Shown piece by piece: positions 26,899 to 35,774 of a stretch of DNA of 64,000 bases. A program made the position numbers and the translations under genes. The notes beneath the pieces are model-generated. The model was given only the letters and a program-made list of their open reading frames with translations, ran no database searches and was not told the origin of the DNA. The first letter of the stretch is position 1, and each line of letters starts with the position of its first letter. Source of the stretch: Shewanella metallivivens. GTDB taxonomy: Bacteria > Pseudomonadota > Gammaproteobacteria > Enterobacterales > Shewanellaceae. Where the stretch lies: NCBI RefSeq assembly GCF_028750675.1, contig NZ_JAQQPZ010000013.1, positions 109,155 to 173,154 of the forward strand, read 5' to 3'.

Positions 26899-26972
26899 AA
26901 TAAAGCAGACCGTTTAACTTATTGATTAATGTCATCCTACAGTTGCTATCTTGTTGTTGTAAAGCAATAAAA
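26899..26972. repeat. Direct repeat copy 2 (74 bp) upstream of small membrane gene
   Basis: Partner of 26411-26484. A CTAACGC motif occurs at 26874-26880, just beyond this copy, which superficially recalls integron attC ends, but no matching partner half is found. No integrase is present in the window. The rest of 26973-27196 shows no gene. Confidence 0.75.
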
Positions 26973-27196
26973 TGTAACTCAGCATATAGCTACCGACGTT
27001 AGTTGCCATGGCGAATAACATAAAAACAGGGCTGAATTATGGCTCTACACCATTACCAAAATAACGGAAGGTTTGGCCTACTCAAGTTGTCACTGTAAGC
27101 AAGTCACTTTTATCCGCAAACATAACAATGATATGGTTAACTTGGATACCACTAAAGTTCATCACACACGATGATGTACCAACCCAAGGAAGCCAC

Positions 27197-27787
27197 ATGA
27201 ACACACCTCAAGGTTTTAACCTCTTGTCCGCCAGCATATTAATGTGTTGTTTGTTTTTCAGCGTGGGAGTGTTGAGTGCAGAGGGGTTAGGTGCTGAGAG
27301 AACGGCTAATATCGACACCAGTAAACTGGGGGATATAAAAGCGGTTAAGTTTAATAATCCACAAGTGATTACCTCGGGTTTACCCACGGAGCAGCAATTT
27401 GAACAACTAGCTCAAGCAGGGATTAAAACCGTGATAAACCTCATTCCTAACGACAACCCAAATGCCTTACCCGGTGAGCAGCAAATCGTCACTCAACTGG
27501 GCATGAACTATCACAATATTAGTGTTGATTGGCAAAACCCAACCCAAGAAAATCTAGCGCAGTTTTACCGCTTAATGCAGCAAAATGGCGATGCACCAGT
27601 GCTAGTGCATTGCGCCGCTAATTACCGTGCGTCTGCCTTTTATTATTTATACCAAACTCGCCAAAATAACGCGCCGTCAATGGCCGAGGCACTGACGCCC
27701 TGGGGCGATTTACAACAAAGTTTTGCAGAATACCCACAGTGGAAAAAGTTGATAGAAGAGGCAACACAGCAATATCAAACTCAATAG
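27197..27787 (+). CDS. Secreted tyrosine-phosphatase-like protein (DUF442/BLH-type fold)
   Basis: A 196-residue exported protein. The ATG at 27197 is preceded by AAGGAAG and gives a signal peptide ending near VLSA, so I prefer it to the longer frame from 27128. The phosphatase-like domain includes ITSGLPTEQQFEQLAQAGIKTVINL and the cysteine loop VHCAANYRAS, a C(X4)R variant as seen in the DUF442/beta-lactamase-hydrolase-like group instead of the C(X5)R of classical tyrosine phosphatases. The substrate is unknown. The gene is isolated. Confidence 0.8.
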   Translation: MNTPQGFNLLSASILMCCLFFSVGVLSAEGLGAERTANIDTSKLGDIKAVKFNNPQVITSGLPTEQQFEQLAQAGIKTVINLIPNDNPNALPGEQQIVTQLGMNYHNISVDWQNPTQENLAQFYRLMQQNGDAPVLVHCAANYRASAFYYLYQTRQNNAPSMAEALTPWGDLQQSFAEYPQWKKLIEEATQQYQTQ

Positions 27788-28000
27788 CCAGAAGGTAAAT
27801 AAAGCCACCGTTTTAGCCTAAATGCATTTGAACATTAGCTTTACTGCCATCTTCTATATCTTAAAAGTAAGAGCTGGATCCGCGATAACAACATTCGAGG
27901 ATGACGGGCTGGAGCAAAATCCCTACCGGTGACGCTTAAAAAACCGGACTCTCAGCACTTGATGATAAAGACTTAACTATGCCCTTGTCTGAGACTATAT

Positions 28001-28033
28001 CAGGTCAATATCAGGTCAATATCAGGTCAATAT
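28001..28033. repeat. Three tandem copies of an 11-bp unit
   Basis: The unit caggtcaatat is repeated three times without change, just beyond the end of the minus-strand gene 28063-29022. It is probably slippage-prone sequence. No function is evident. Confidence 0.9.
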
Positions 28034-28062
28034 TGAGCAAGTAGCAGTGCAAACAAGGTTAT

Positions 28063-29022
28063 CTACTGCTGCGTACCAGCACTGTTCAAATCCATTTTAT
28101 ACACAGGTGCTGGGATCATCTCTGAGGTGATATAAATACTCTGGCCGTCCTGGCTAAACGCTACCGCTTCGGCTTGTTTTATTGCCGGCAGTGCAATTTG
28201 TTGTGGCGTGGTTGAAAACAAACTTAACCACTCACCTTGTGTGGTTTGAGTAAAATAAAATGCGTGGGTGTAGGTTAATATTACCGCAGATAACCCATCT
28301 GCCGAGATATCCATCGCGGTGGGTTTGCCAGCAAAGCCTGCCCAAGTATAAATACTGACATAATCGAGTACAGCGGTAGGTAAAGGCGCGATTTCGCCTA
28401 ATCTTTTGGCTTGCTGCTTAATCATTTGAGCAGATGATTTATTTGATCCACTTTGTAGCGTTGGTGCGATTAAAGGCAGCTCATACAATACGGGTGGTGT
28501 ATCACGTTTAGTCAGTAACAGTATTTTACCCTTTACACTGTCCACCGCGACTGACTCACAGTCGTGAGCGCCATCTGGGTATGTAAATGTCATGCTCCAA
28601 ACCGGTTTGGCAGACAGATTTTTTTGGCCATTAAGTAGGCTTAAATTGGGTTCTTTGATCAAATGTAACTGATACTGCGATCGTTTCGCCTGGTTATCAC
28701 CCACATCGGCGATCAATAAATACGACTCGCCTTGATAAACAAACGAGGCGATGTCTTCCCAATCGGTATTGTTTACACCGGTAATATTGACTGTAGCTAA
28801 CTGCTGCCCCTGTGTATCGATAGCAAAAATCCTTGCGGTGTCACCACTGTCATTATGTGTCCACAATATTTGATCATTAATCCGTGATACCGCAAGGCCA
28901 CTGGCTTCGTCAATTGACGGTGCGGTAATGCTACCCGCTTGGCTCATGCCTGTGGGCATCGCGCAGGCACTGGTTGATAACGCTAAGATTAAATACAAAC
29001 ATACAGTAAGGCGGTTAAACAT
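28063..29022 (-). CDS. Exported beta-propeller-like protein
   Basis: A 319-residue protein with a signal peptide and a lipobox-like STSAC (Cys20), so it may be lipid-anchored. Repeated strands such as DEASGLAVSRINDQILWTHNDSGD, DWEDIASFVYQGESYLLIADVGDN and HDCESVAVDSVKGKILLLTKRD suggest a six- or seven-bladed propeller. The DWEDIA and ADVGDN motifs occur in a conserved hypothetical family found near phosphatases and phytases. No catalytic residues can be assigned. It is on the same strand as the TonB-receptor operon upstream, but a strong terminator separates them. Confidence 0.7.
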   Translation of the reverse strand: MFNRLTVCLYLILALSTSACAMPTGMSQAGSITAPSIDEASGLAVSRINDQILWTHNDSGDTARIFAIDTQGQQLATVNITGVNNTDWEDIASFVYQGESYLLIADVGDNQAKRSQYQLHLIKEPNLSLLNGQKNLSAKPVWSMTFTYPDGAHDCESVAVDSVKGKILLLTKRDTPPVLYELPLIAPTLQSGSNKSSAQMIKQQAKRLGEIAPLPTAVLDYVSIYTWAGFAGKPTAMDISADGLSAVILTYTHAFYFTQTTQGEWLSLFSTTPQQIALPAIKQAEAVAFSQDGQSIYITSEMIPAPVYKMDLNSAGTQQ

Positions 29023-29140
29023 AATAATGACTGACTCAGGCTGCGACTGACAAAAAGTAGCAGTATTCTAACAAATATGTATTGCAAAAGATTGCTAAAA
29101 CGTATCGAGCAATCATTAATAGTATGGTGTTAGAATAAAC

Positions 29141-29177
29141 AAAAAAGGCCACTTTCTTTGTTCCGAAGAAAGTGGCC
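29141..29177 (-). terminator. Intrinsic terminator after the TonB-dependent receptor gene
   Basis: A perfect 12-bp stem (GGCCACTTTCTT / AAGAAAGTGGCC) with a 7-nt loop is followed on the minus strand by TTTTTTG. It ends the operon that starts with the lipoprotein at 34827. Confidence 0.93.
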
Positions 29178-29250
29178 GTGCACGTTTTTAGTGATTGAAA
29201 TGATGAGTAAAAACCACTAAAAACCAGTACGCTTTACTACCGTTAACGCA

Positions 29251-31935
29251 TTAGTACTCATAGCTAAACTGTAAAGTGTATTCTGTACCAGGGTCTTTGG
29301 CATACACTTGGTAGTCTTGCTGCTCGTACTCGGTGGTTTCACCTAGGATATTCTTGGCTTTTAACTTCACCGTGGTGCTGGTTGTTGGGAAGAAAGTATA
29401 GGTAAAGTCTAGGCTATGAAATGGCTTTTCATATACATCATCTAAACCGCCACGACCACCGTAAGCAATGCGCTCACCAAACACGTTATACACCAATGTT
29501 GCACTGTGATAACTGTCGGACGAATCGTAACTGAGTTGCAAGTTAGCCACCCATTGTGAGTGCCCCGTCATGCGGCGTGTTTGGTTCGTTGGATCGATTT
29601 CACCATTGGCCGCGATATCAATTTCTGAATCACCTAGGGTTAAGTTACCCGCAATAAAGAAGTCTTCCCAAATGCTGCCATCACTGCCTAAAAACTCAAG
29701 TTCTTGTAAAAACTCAGTTTCAACACCGTAAATATGACCCGACTGCGCGTTATAAAACTTAAGCTGGCGCCCGGCTTCTGAAATACGTTGAATAGGCTCA
29801 ATGGGTGCGTCAACATCTTTGTAAAATGCACCTACACTGAAGTTATTCCCATCATCTGAGTAGTATTCCCAACGTAAATCGAGGTTAAGAATGTCTGAGC
29901 TTTTTAGCTCTGGATTACCAAAAAAGTCAAAGCCTGTTGCAGGGTCTTGGAAACGCACTGGCGACACTTCACGCAAGTCTGGACGCACGATGGTTTTACT
30001 TGCACCAAATCGCCATTGTGTGGTGTAGGTTTGTTTCCAGGTGATCGATAATGAAGGGAACCAGCCATCTTCAGCAATGGCATAATCAGCTAAATCGTAA
30101 CGGCCGCCTTCATCTGAAATCTCACCATCTGGGTCAATTGGCAATGTTACACGGCGAAAATCTTCATAACGCAAACCGGCATACACACGCCAAACGTCGT
30201 CAAAGTCGATGTCCATACTAACAAACGCGGCATCATTTTTTTCGGCGGCGATGTAATCTTCAGTGTCGGTAGATGCATCTTTAAGCTCAAGATCTAACAC
30301 GTCGTTGCTGATGTTGCTGTCTGAGAAAATCTCATCAAAGTCACCGGCTAAAAGGTCACCGTTAACATCGGTAGGGCTTAAATCAACATCTAAGCCTAAG
30401 CGTGTGGCAAAGCTTTCACGGGTGCGTTCAAAGTATTCATAACCTGTGGTGAGCTTGACCACAGCACCGTCTAAATGAATGGGGTAAGTAAAATCCCAAC
30501 CGTAGTTTTGAGTGTCGTCATTTAAGCGGCTATAAACGTATTTGGGCGCATCTTGGGTATTAAGGTTACGAGACAACAAGTCTTGGTTATCATCTAATAC
30601 TACGTTGTATGTGTATGAGACTTCATTAGGCGCATAACGCTCAGAACGTGCATCAGAGAACTTCCAGCTAAATTCAGCATCATTAAGGTCTTCAATAAAG
30701 TGATGCCCTTTGATTTGATTACTGATTAAAGTACGTTCTTCATAATCGATATTATACACTTGCAGCGCGTTTGGCTCGGCTAGGGTGTCGATGGTTTCTT
30801 CAATACCTAACGACACATCATCAGAGGTGTCTTGCAAATAGGTGGTGAAGGTTTCGATTTTGTGGTTATAACCAATCTCTAACCCGAGGTTAAGCATGCC
30901 CGACACTTGTACAATTGAATCTGTACCCACAACATCTTTTTGGTTTTCAATCTGAATTTGGCTGCTATCGCCATCTAACTCAACTTCGCGCTTAGTGTAG
31001 TTTTCAGCTTGTCTTTTGTAAGACACTGCAGACAAGGCACCAAATACGATATCGTCGCTAATGTCCCAACGGTCACCAATGGCCACATCACCGCGCACCG
31101 CAGGCTCTGTGCTTTGAGTAAACACGGTCATGTCACGATACATGTCTAACGATAATTCGCGGTTAATTTTCTGCGCACCAGCAAAATCTACCGCACCATT
31201 TGAGCCACTAAAAATATCAATAGGGCTAATGCCGCCATATTGATTAATCGTGTCATTAATATTGCTCGGCATGCTGCGGGTGCCGTCATCTTGACCGGTC
31301 CAATCATTACCACCACCGTTATAGGTGTAACTGTCGTCTGAGTCATTAGTATTATAACGCCCGCCTACAGAGGCTTTAAAAAAGAAATCTGACGGGATTG
31401 ATTTAGTACGAATGTCCACATGTCCGCCACCAAATGCGGCAGGCGAATTCGCTGACGCTGACTTTTGCACCGACAGAGACTCGATGATCGATGCTGGAAA
31501 CATATCAAGCGGAACAACATTACGTGTTGGATCGGGCGATGGTACTGTGGCGCCGTTTAGTGAGGTACTAGAATAACGCTCACCTAAACCACGTACATAA
31601 ATAAATTTGCCATCTTTTAAGGTTAAACCTGTCACACGACGAAGCGCTGCGGCGGCGTCACTGTCACCGGTTCTTGAAATTTGTTCTGAGCCCATAATAT
31701 CGGCTACAGCAATTTGTTCGCGACGTTCTTCAGTGGCTTCTGACGCAGAGCTACGTAAACGCCCTGTGACTGAAATCACTTCAATTGGCTCAATCGGAAT
31801 CACTTCACCTGGGTCACGAGTAGGCTCTGGTTCTTGCGAGTATACTGGGGTAGCAGTTAATAAGGTCGCCGCAGAAATCACAGAGATAATGGCAAGGCTT
31901 AATTTATTAACGGTAAAACTCGGCTTGGTTTTCAT
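29251..31935 (-). CDS. TonB-dependent outer-membrane receptor
   Basis: An 894-residue receptor with a signal peptide ending near PVYS (residue 33). A TonB-box-like stretch (IEVISVTG) and a plug domain follow (IMGSEQISRTGDSDAAAALRRVTGLTLKDGKFIYVRGLGERYSS), then a long beta-barrel ending in an aromatic residue (FSYEY). The plug motif ADIMGSEQI belongs to the broad group often paired with surface lipoproteins. It follows the large lipoprotein gene by 84 bp on the same strand, and that pair sits behind PhoB-type boxes, so a phosphorus-containing ligand (organophosphate or inositol phosphate, for example) is a reasonable inference. The ligand is not shown by the sequence. Confidence 0.92.
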   Translation of the reverse strand: MKTKPSFTVNKLSLAIISVISAATLLTATPVYSQEPEPTRDPGEVIPIEPIEVISVTGRLRSSASEATEERREQIAVADIMGSEQISRTGDSDAAAALRRVTGLTLKDGKFIYVRGLGERYSSTSLNGATVPSPDPTRNVVPLDMFPASIIESLSVQKSASANSPAAFGGGHVDIRTKSIPSDFFFKASVGGRYNTNDSDDSYTYNGGGNDWTGQDDGTRSMPSNINDTINQYGGISPIDIFSGSNGAVDFAGAQKINRELSLDMYRDMTVFTQSTEPAVRGDVAIGDRWDISDDIVFGALSAVSYKRQAENYTKREVELDGDSSQIQIENQKDVVGTDSIVQVSGMLNLGLEIGYNHKIETFTTYLQDTSDDVSLGIEETIDTLAEPNALQVYNIDYEERTLISNQIKGHHFIEDLNDAEFSWKFSDARSERYAPNEVSYTYNVVLDDNQDLLSRNLNTQDAPKYVYSRLNDDTQNYGWDFTYPIHLDGAVVKLTTGYEYFERTRESFATRLGLDVDLSPTDVNGDLLAGDFDEIFSDSNISNDVLDLELKDASTDTEDYIAAEKNDAAFVSMDIDFDDVWRVYAGLRYEDFRRVTLPIDPDGEISDEGGRYDLADYAIAEDGWFPSLSITWKQTYTTQWRFGASKTIVRPDLREVSPVRFQDPATGFDFFGNPELKSSDILNLDLRWEYYSDDGNNFSVGAFYKDVDAPIEPIQRISEAGRQLKFYNAQSGHIYGVETEFLQELEFLGSDGSIWEDFFIAGNLTLGDSEIDIAANGEIDPTNQTRRMTGHSQWVANLQLSYDSSDSYHSATLVYNVFGERIAYGGRGGLDDVYEKPFHSLDFTYTFFPTTSTTVKLKAKNILGETTEYEQQDYQVYAKDPGTEYTLQFSYEY

Positions 31936-32019
31936 ACTTATACTATCCTGTATGCGGTTCAGAGATAGCCGCCCTTGCGAGCGGCTATTAATAGGTCACT
32001 GATTACTTAATCAAGAGGA

Positions 32020-34827
32020 TTACTGTGGCTCAAAAGCCCAACCTTGACGCCAGTCAGTCTGGCCATCGAATGCACCAATGTAGTCGGTTGATTCGAAGAA
32101 GCTGTCATCAGTGCTTAAGTCTTTACCTGTACCAAGTAGCGTTGTATCCGTTGCTGCAGGCATGCCGTCGGTAATACTCACTACTGAGGTTGAGTTACCT
32201 TCTTGACCCATAAACCAGGTTTCTGTATCAATGTCGGTAGTACCAGATGTCTTGAATGGCTCGTTACAATCAATGATCGAATGAGTCATCACTAACGAAC
32301 CGTCATTCACGTTATCCACTAGGCTCGACACCGAACCATCAAGCTCTAAACATTCGCCAGATTCCGTTTCAGCGGTGCTACCTTTACGGCCTTGTACCAG
32401 TATGTTGTAAAGCTCACCTGCAGTACCAACACGTAGCAAGATACCTTCGCCGTTGTCGCCACTCGCATTGGGCGAATCAACACCCGGTAAAATCGTGAAG
32501 TTAGCAAGCTTTGGTGCTGACACCGGTGTTGCCGCTGCGCCAGAGCTATTGCTGTCGGCTTCGATACCACGGTTTGCATTGCCATCTTCATGAGTGATGT
32601 AGACAAACTGTGCTTTACCGGTCCAGCCGTTAGTCCAGTCTAATGAATCGTCAAAGTTTTCAGTTAGGTAGACATATTTTAAGTTAACCGCGCCACCCCA
32701 AAACTCTACGCCATCATCGCCATTAGCATGCACTTGAATGTGGTCAACTTGCGTACCACTGCCCACTGCGGCAAACGAGATACCGTTCATTTCTTGCGTA
32801 TCGTTAACTTTAAAGCCTGCATACTTAACAACAACGTAGCTGATTTGGCCGCTGTTATCGGCATTGTCGTTACCGCCATATGGGAAGTCGCCGACCTCAA
32901 ACGAAGCATCACACGCATTTGCATCAGAGCAGGTGTTAACTAAACCATTACCTAGGATAACTAACCCGCCCCATTGACCGCGTTCACCTTCTGCACCGGC
33001 AATTACATCTTCTTCTGACGTCATAATAATTGGGTAGTCAGCACTGCCTTGGGCCATAATTTTAGAGCCACGGCTTACGGCTAAATAGCTGTTTGAGGTA
33101 GCAAACATTTTAACGCCAGCTTGAATCGCTAAGGTTGCTGATGTGCCTTTATCTTCACCAACAAGTACCGCGCCGCCGTCTAATTTATACATCACGTTTT
33201 GACCAGCAAGGAGTGTGGTGTTGCTTAACACGTTGCCTTCAAGCGTACAGATTAGAGTCACTGATGAATCTTTATATAAACCCGTTACTGCATCAGATGC
33301 GGTCGTACCTACCGGACAAGAAGTCATCACAGGTAATTCCGCTGGTGTGGTATCTACATCGTCATGAATGGCCGTAGTCCAACCGGTAGTCCAGTCATTT
33401 GTACCATCAAACGCACCAATGTATTCAGCATCATCTAAACGTGCATCAAGGTTGCTTAAGTCAGCTTTACCGCCTGTTAACGCAACGGATGATGAGTTAG
33501 GCATGTAGCCGTCGAGGTCAGATGCGCCAACGAGGTTACCTTCTTGGCCTGTATACCAAGCTTCAACATCTAGCGCTAAGCTAGTACCTGCTTCGGCATC
33601 AACCTTGGCATCTTTAAATGGCTCGACACAATCAATTAAGCTGTTTTGCATGGTTAACGCGGCAGTATTGGCATTATTAACCGTTGCATCGTCGTTCACT
33701 TCTAAACATTCGCCCGAGTCCACATCACCTTTAACCAACATGTTATAAGCGTAAGCGCCCGTGCCTTTGCGGAACAAAATACCTTCAGCGTCGTCACCGC
33801 CGCTGTTGGTACCATTGGCAACCTCGATAGTAAAGTTAGCCAGCGCAGGTTGAGACATAGGTGATGCTGCAGCATCGCTGTTACTGTCAGCTTCGATACC
33901 ACGGTTTGAACCGTTGTCAGCTAAACGAATATAAACGTGCTGTGCGCTACCTTGCCAACCGTTAGTCCAATCTAATGAGTCGTCAAAGTTTTCGGTCAGT
34001 ACTACATTTGAAATTGACACGTTACCGCCCCAAAATTCAACGCCGTCGTCATTGTTTAAGTGGATCTGGATATGGTCAACTTCTGTGCCTGCACCCACAC
34101 CAGCAAAACTAATACCGTTCATTTCTTGGGTGTCGTTGATTTTAAAACCACCAAACTCAACACGTACATATTTGATTGAACCAGAGTTATCTTCTGTGTC
34201 ATCGCCGCCGTAGCTGTAGCTACCGACTTCGAATGATGCGTCACAGTTTGTTAAGTCGGGGCAAGTATTCACAGGCGCGTTACCCAGTAACACTAAACCG
34301 CCCCATTGCCCTGCTTCACCTTCTTCACCTAAACCAGCTTCAACTGAGGTAAACACAATTGGCTCAGCGGCGGTACCTTCAGCCATGATTTTTGAACCAC
34401 GGCTAATCACGAGGTAAGAATCGCTGCCACCTAAAATTTTAGTGCCTGGTAAAATAGATAGCTCAACAGAATTTTCATTGTCGCCACCAGCAATCACTGC
34501 GCCATCTAATTGCCATACAACGTCATCACCCAACACAATTAAGTCGCCATCTTGGCCACCGGTGCTGATTGTTGAAGCCGCAGTAGAAGGTGTTAATGTC
34601 CCCTTTAATACCCAAACCTCTTTACCATCAACTGTGGTCGTGCTTTTTGTCGCAAAGCCACTGTATGATAATTCTTGAGCGCTCTCGGTTGGCGTTGTCG
34701 GTGTAGTCGGTGTTGTGGTTTCATTGCCAGTGTTGATATTGATATCACCACCACAACCAGCAAGACCTAAAGTCGCAGCAAGGGCAGTAGAAAGTGCAGT
34801 TAGTTTAAAAAGATTTTTCAGTTCCAT
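32020..34827 (-). CDS. Large surface lipoprotein with two duplicated beta-helix-like domains
   Basis: A 935-residue lipoprotein with lipobox GLAGC near residue 23. I take the ATG at 34827 because GGAG lies 6 bases upstream; a longer frame to 34914 would run into the Pho boxes. Two homologous halves are obvious. Each contains GQWGGLV(I/L)LGN, NTC..., CDASFEVG, YGG(D/N)D, DNSG.I.YV.V...GFK.NDTQEMNGISFA, DDGVEFWGG, LTENFDDSLDWTNGW and NRGIEADSNS, ending with YIGAFDG..DW..GW. The repeats suggest a right-handed beta-helix. Similar proteins are encoded with TonB receptors in many marine bacteria. A role in binding or presenting a phosphate-containing substrate is inferred from the Pho boxes. Confidence 0.82.
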   Translation of the reverse strand: MELKNLFKLTALSTALAATLGLAGCGGDININTGNETTTPTTPTTPTESAQELSYSGFATKSTTTVDGKEVWVLKGTLTPSTAASTISTGGQDGDLIVLGDDVVWQLDGAVIAGGDNENSVELSILPGTKILGGSDSYLVISRGSKIMAEGTAAEPIVFTSVEAGLGEEGEAGQWGGLVLLGNAPVNTCPDLTNCDASFEVGSYSYGGDDTEDNSGSIKYVRVEFGGFKINDTQEMNGISFAGVGAGTEVDHIQIHLNNDDGVEFWGGNVSISNVVLTENFDDSLDWTNGWQGSAQHVYIRLADNGSNRGIEADSNSDAAASPMSQPALANFTIEVANGTNSGGDDAEGILFRKGTGAYAYNMLVKGDVDSGECLEVNDDATVNNANTAALTMQNSLIDCVEPFKDAKVDAEAGTSLALDVEAWYTGQEGNLVGASDLDGYMPNSSSVALTGGKADLSNLDARLDDAEYIGAFDGTNDWTTGWTTAIHDDVDTTPAELPVMTSCPVGTTASDAVTGLYKDSSVTLICTLEGNVLSNTTLLAGQNVMYKLDGGAVLVGEDKGTSATLAIQAGVKMFATSNSYLAVSRGSKIMAQGSADYPIIMTSEEDVIAGAEGERGQWGGLVILGNGLVNTCSDANACDASFEVGDFPYGGNDNADNSGQISYVVVKYAGFKVNDTQEMNGISFAAVGSGTQVDHIQVHANGDDGVEFWGGAVNLKYVYLTENFDDSLDWTNGWTGKAQFVYITHEDGNANRGIEADSNSSGAAATPVSAPKLANFTILPGVDSPNASGDNGEGILLRVGTAGELYNILVQGRKGSTAETESGECLELDGSVSSLVDNVNDGSLVMTHSIIDCNEPFKTSGTTDIDTETWFMGQEGNSTSVVSITDGMPAATDTTLLGTGKDLSTDDSFFESTDYIGAFDGQTDWRQGWAFEPQ

Positions 34828-34893
34828 TGTCATCTCCGAAGACGGATGTAAGCGTGTGAGTAAATCGGCTGGATGACAAGGTAGCGAGTAAAA

Positions 34894-34944
34894 ATGACAA
34901 AAAGACTGCGGCAAAATGACAGTAACGTGTCACCAAAATGACAG
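34894..34944 (-). promoter_or_regulatory. PhoB box array upstream of the lipoprotein / TonB receptor operon
   Basis: On the minus strand five 7-mers recur every 11 bp: CTGTCAT, GTGACAC, CTGTCAT, CCGCAGT, TTGTCAT, each separated by 4 bp. Units 1, 3 and 5 match the Pho box half-site CTGTCAT or differ by one base. This periodicity is diagnostic of PhoB binding. The array ends 67 bp before the lipoprotein start. Confidence 0.85.
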
Positions 34945-35102
34945 TAAGATGTAAACCTAATGTTATCGCGGGTTGGAGAGCAACTTAAGTGGCATAAATT
35001 TTTAACAGTAGCGCTAAAAAAGAAACGAAAAACTAAATTTAATAACAACACGCTTCATTAAATCACCTCTTAGGTGCACGTGAATCACAATAGGAATGAG
35101 GG

Positions 35103-35477
35103 CTAATTAAGGCTTATGTAAATGGTCCATGTACCAAATAACAATGCAACAATACCTGCGGGCCTAAACCACGCAAGACCTTGTTTTGCAGCCTTTACGG
35201 CAAATTTCTTGTGGGTTTTCTCTGTCATAAAAACTAATAAAATAGCCACTATAAACAAAAGATTACCAATAAACTCAAACACCAATGGATAGCGAGTATG
35301 AGGTGCATCTAATAACAGCACTGCGCCAATCACTAATCGCGAAATGATTTCAAAATAATGAAAGTAGCGTTGCTGGCTAAAAGTGACAATTGCGCTTGAA
35401 AACGCCTCAGGCTTAAACAACATAAACAGCCCGAAACAACAGATACTCACGCCCCATAAACTGATTAATATGGCCAT
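35103..35477 (-). CDS. Four-helix membrane protein of unknown function
   Basis: A 124-residue protein with four hydrophobic segments at about 3-21, 43-60, 66-84 and 104-122, and a basic linker EKTHKKFAVKAAKQG before the last. No family is confidently recognised. The gene is transcribed away from the antiporter gene and is separated from the Pho-box operon by 158 bp. A 68-codon frame overlapping its start (35465-35671) looks like a shadow and is not annotated. Confidence 0.6.
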   Translation of the reverse strand: MAILISLWGVSICCFGLFMLFKPEAFSSAIVTFSQQRYFHYFEIISRLVIGAVLLLDAPHTRYPLVFEFIGNLLFIVAILLVFMTEKTHKKFAVKAAKQGLAWFRPAGIVALLFGTWTIYISLN

Positions 35478-35774
35478 ATTGATTTCACTACATGCAGTAA
35501 TGAGTTTATTTTACCACTGAAGCAATGTAATAAAAATGTTAGAAAAATAATAAATATCAGCGTTTCAGCCACTATCTCAGTGAAGGGGTAAACAATCGCT
35601 TTAATAAGTAATAATGTATTGTCACAGCCTAACGATATTTTAAGCAATAAATTGAGCAGCAATGTACCCAATCAGTATAAATAAATATTAATAAATGCTC
35701 ATAAAACCAGTTTTAGGCCCATTTAGTGTTAAAGTAGCCATAAAGTACCATTTTAGTAGCAAAGGAGCGCCAAT

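Noticed and set aside
26874..26972. Integron attC-like site with CTAACGC end
   Set aside because: The complementary half with correct spacing was not found in either repeat copy, and no integrase gene is present.
29020..29060. Possible Pho box before the beta-propeller gene
   Set aside because: Only one TTGTCAG-like unit is seen; the 11-bp periodic partners are poor matches and the position overlaps the expected start region.
35465..35671. 68-codon hydrophobic minus-strand frame overlapping the start of the four-helix membrane gene
   Set aside because: AT-rich random hydrophobicity, overlap with a better-supported gene and no convincing ribosome site.
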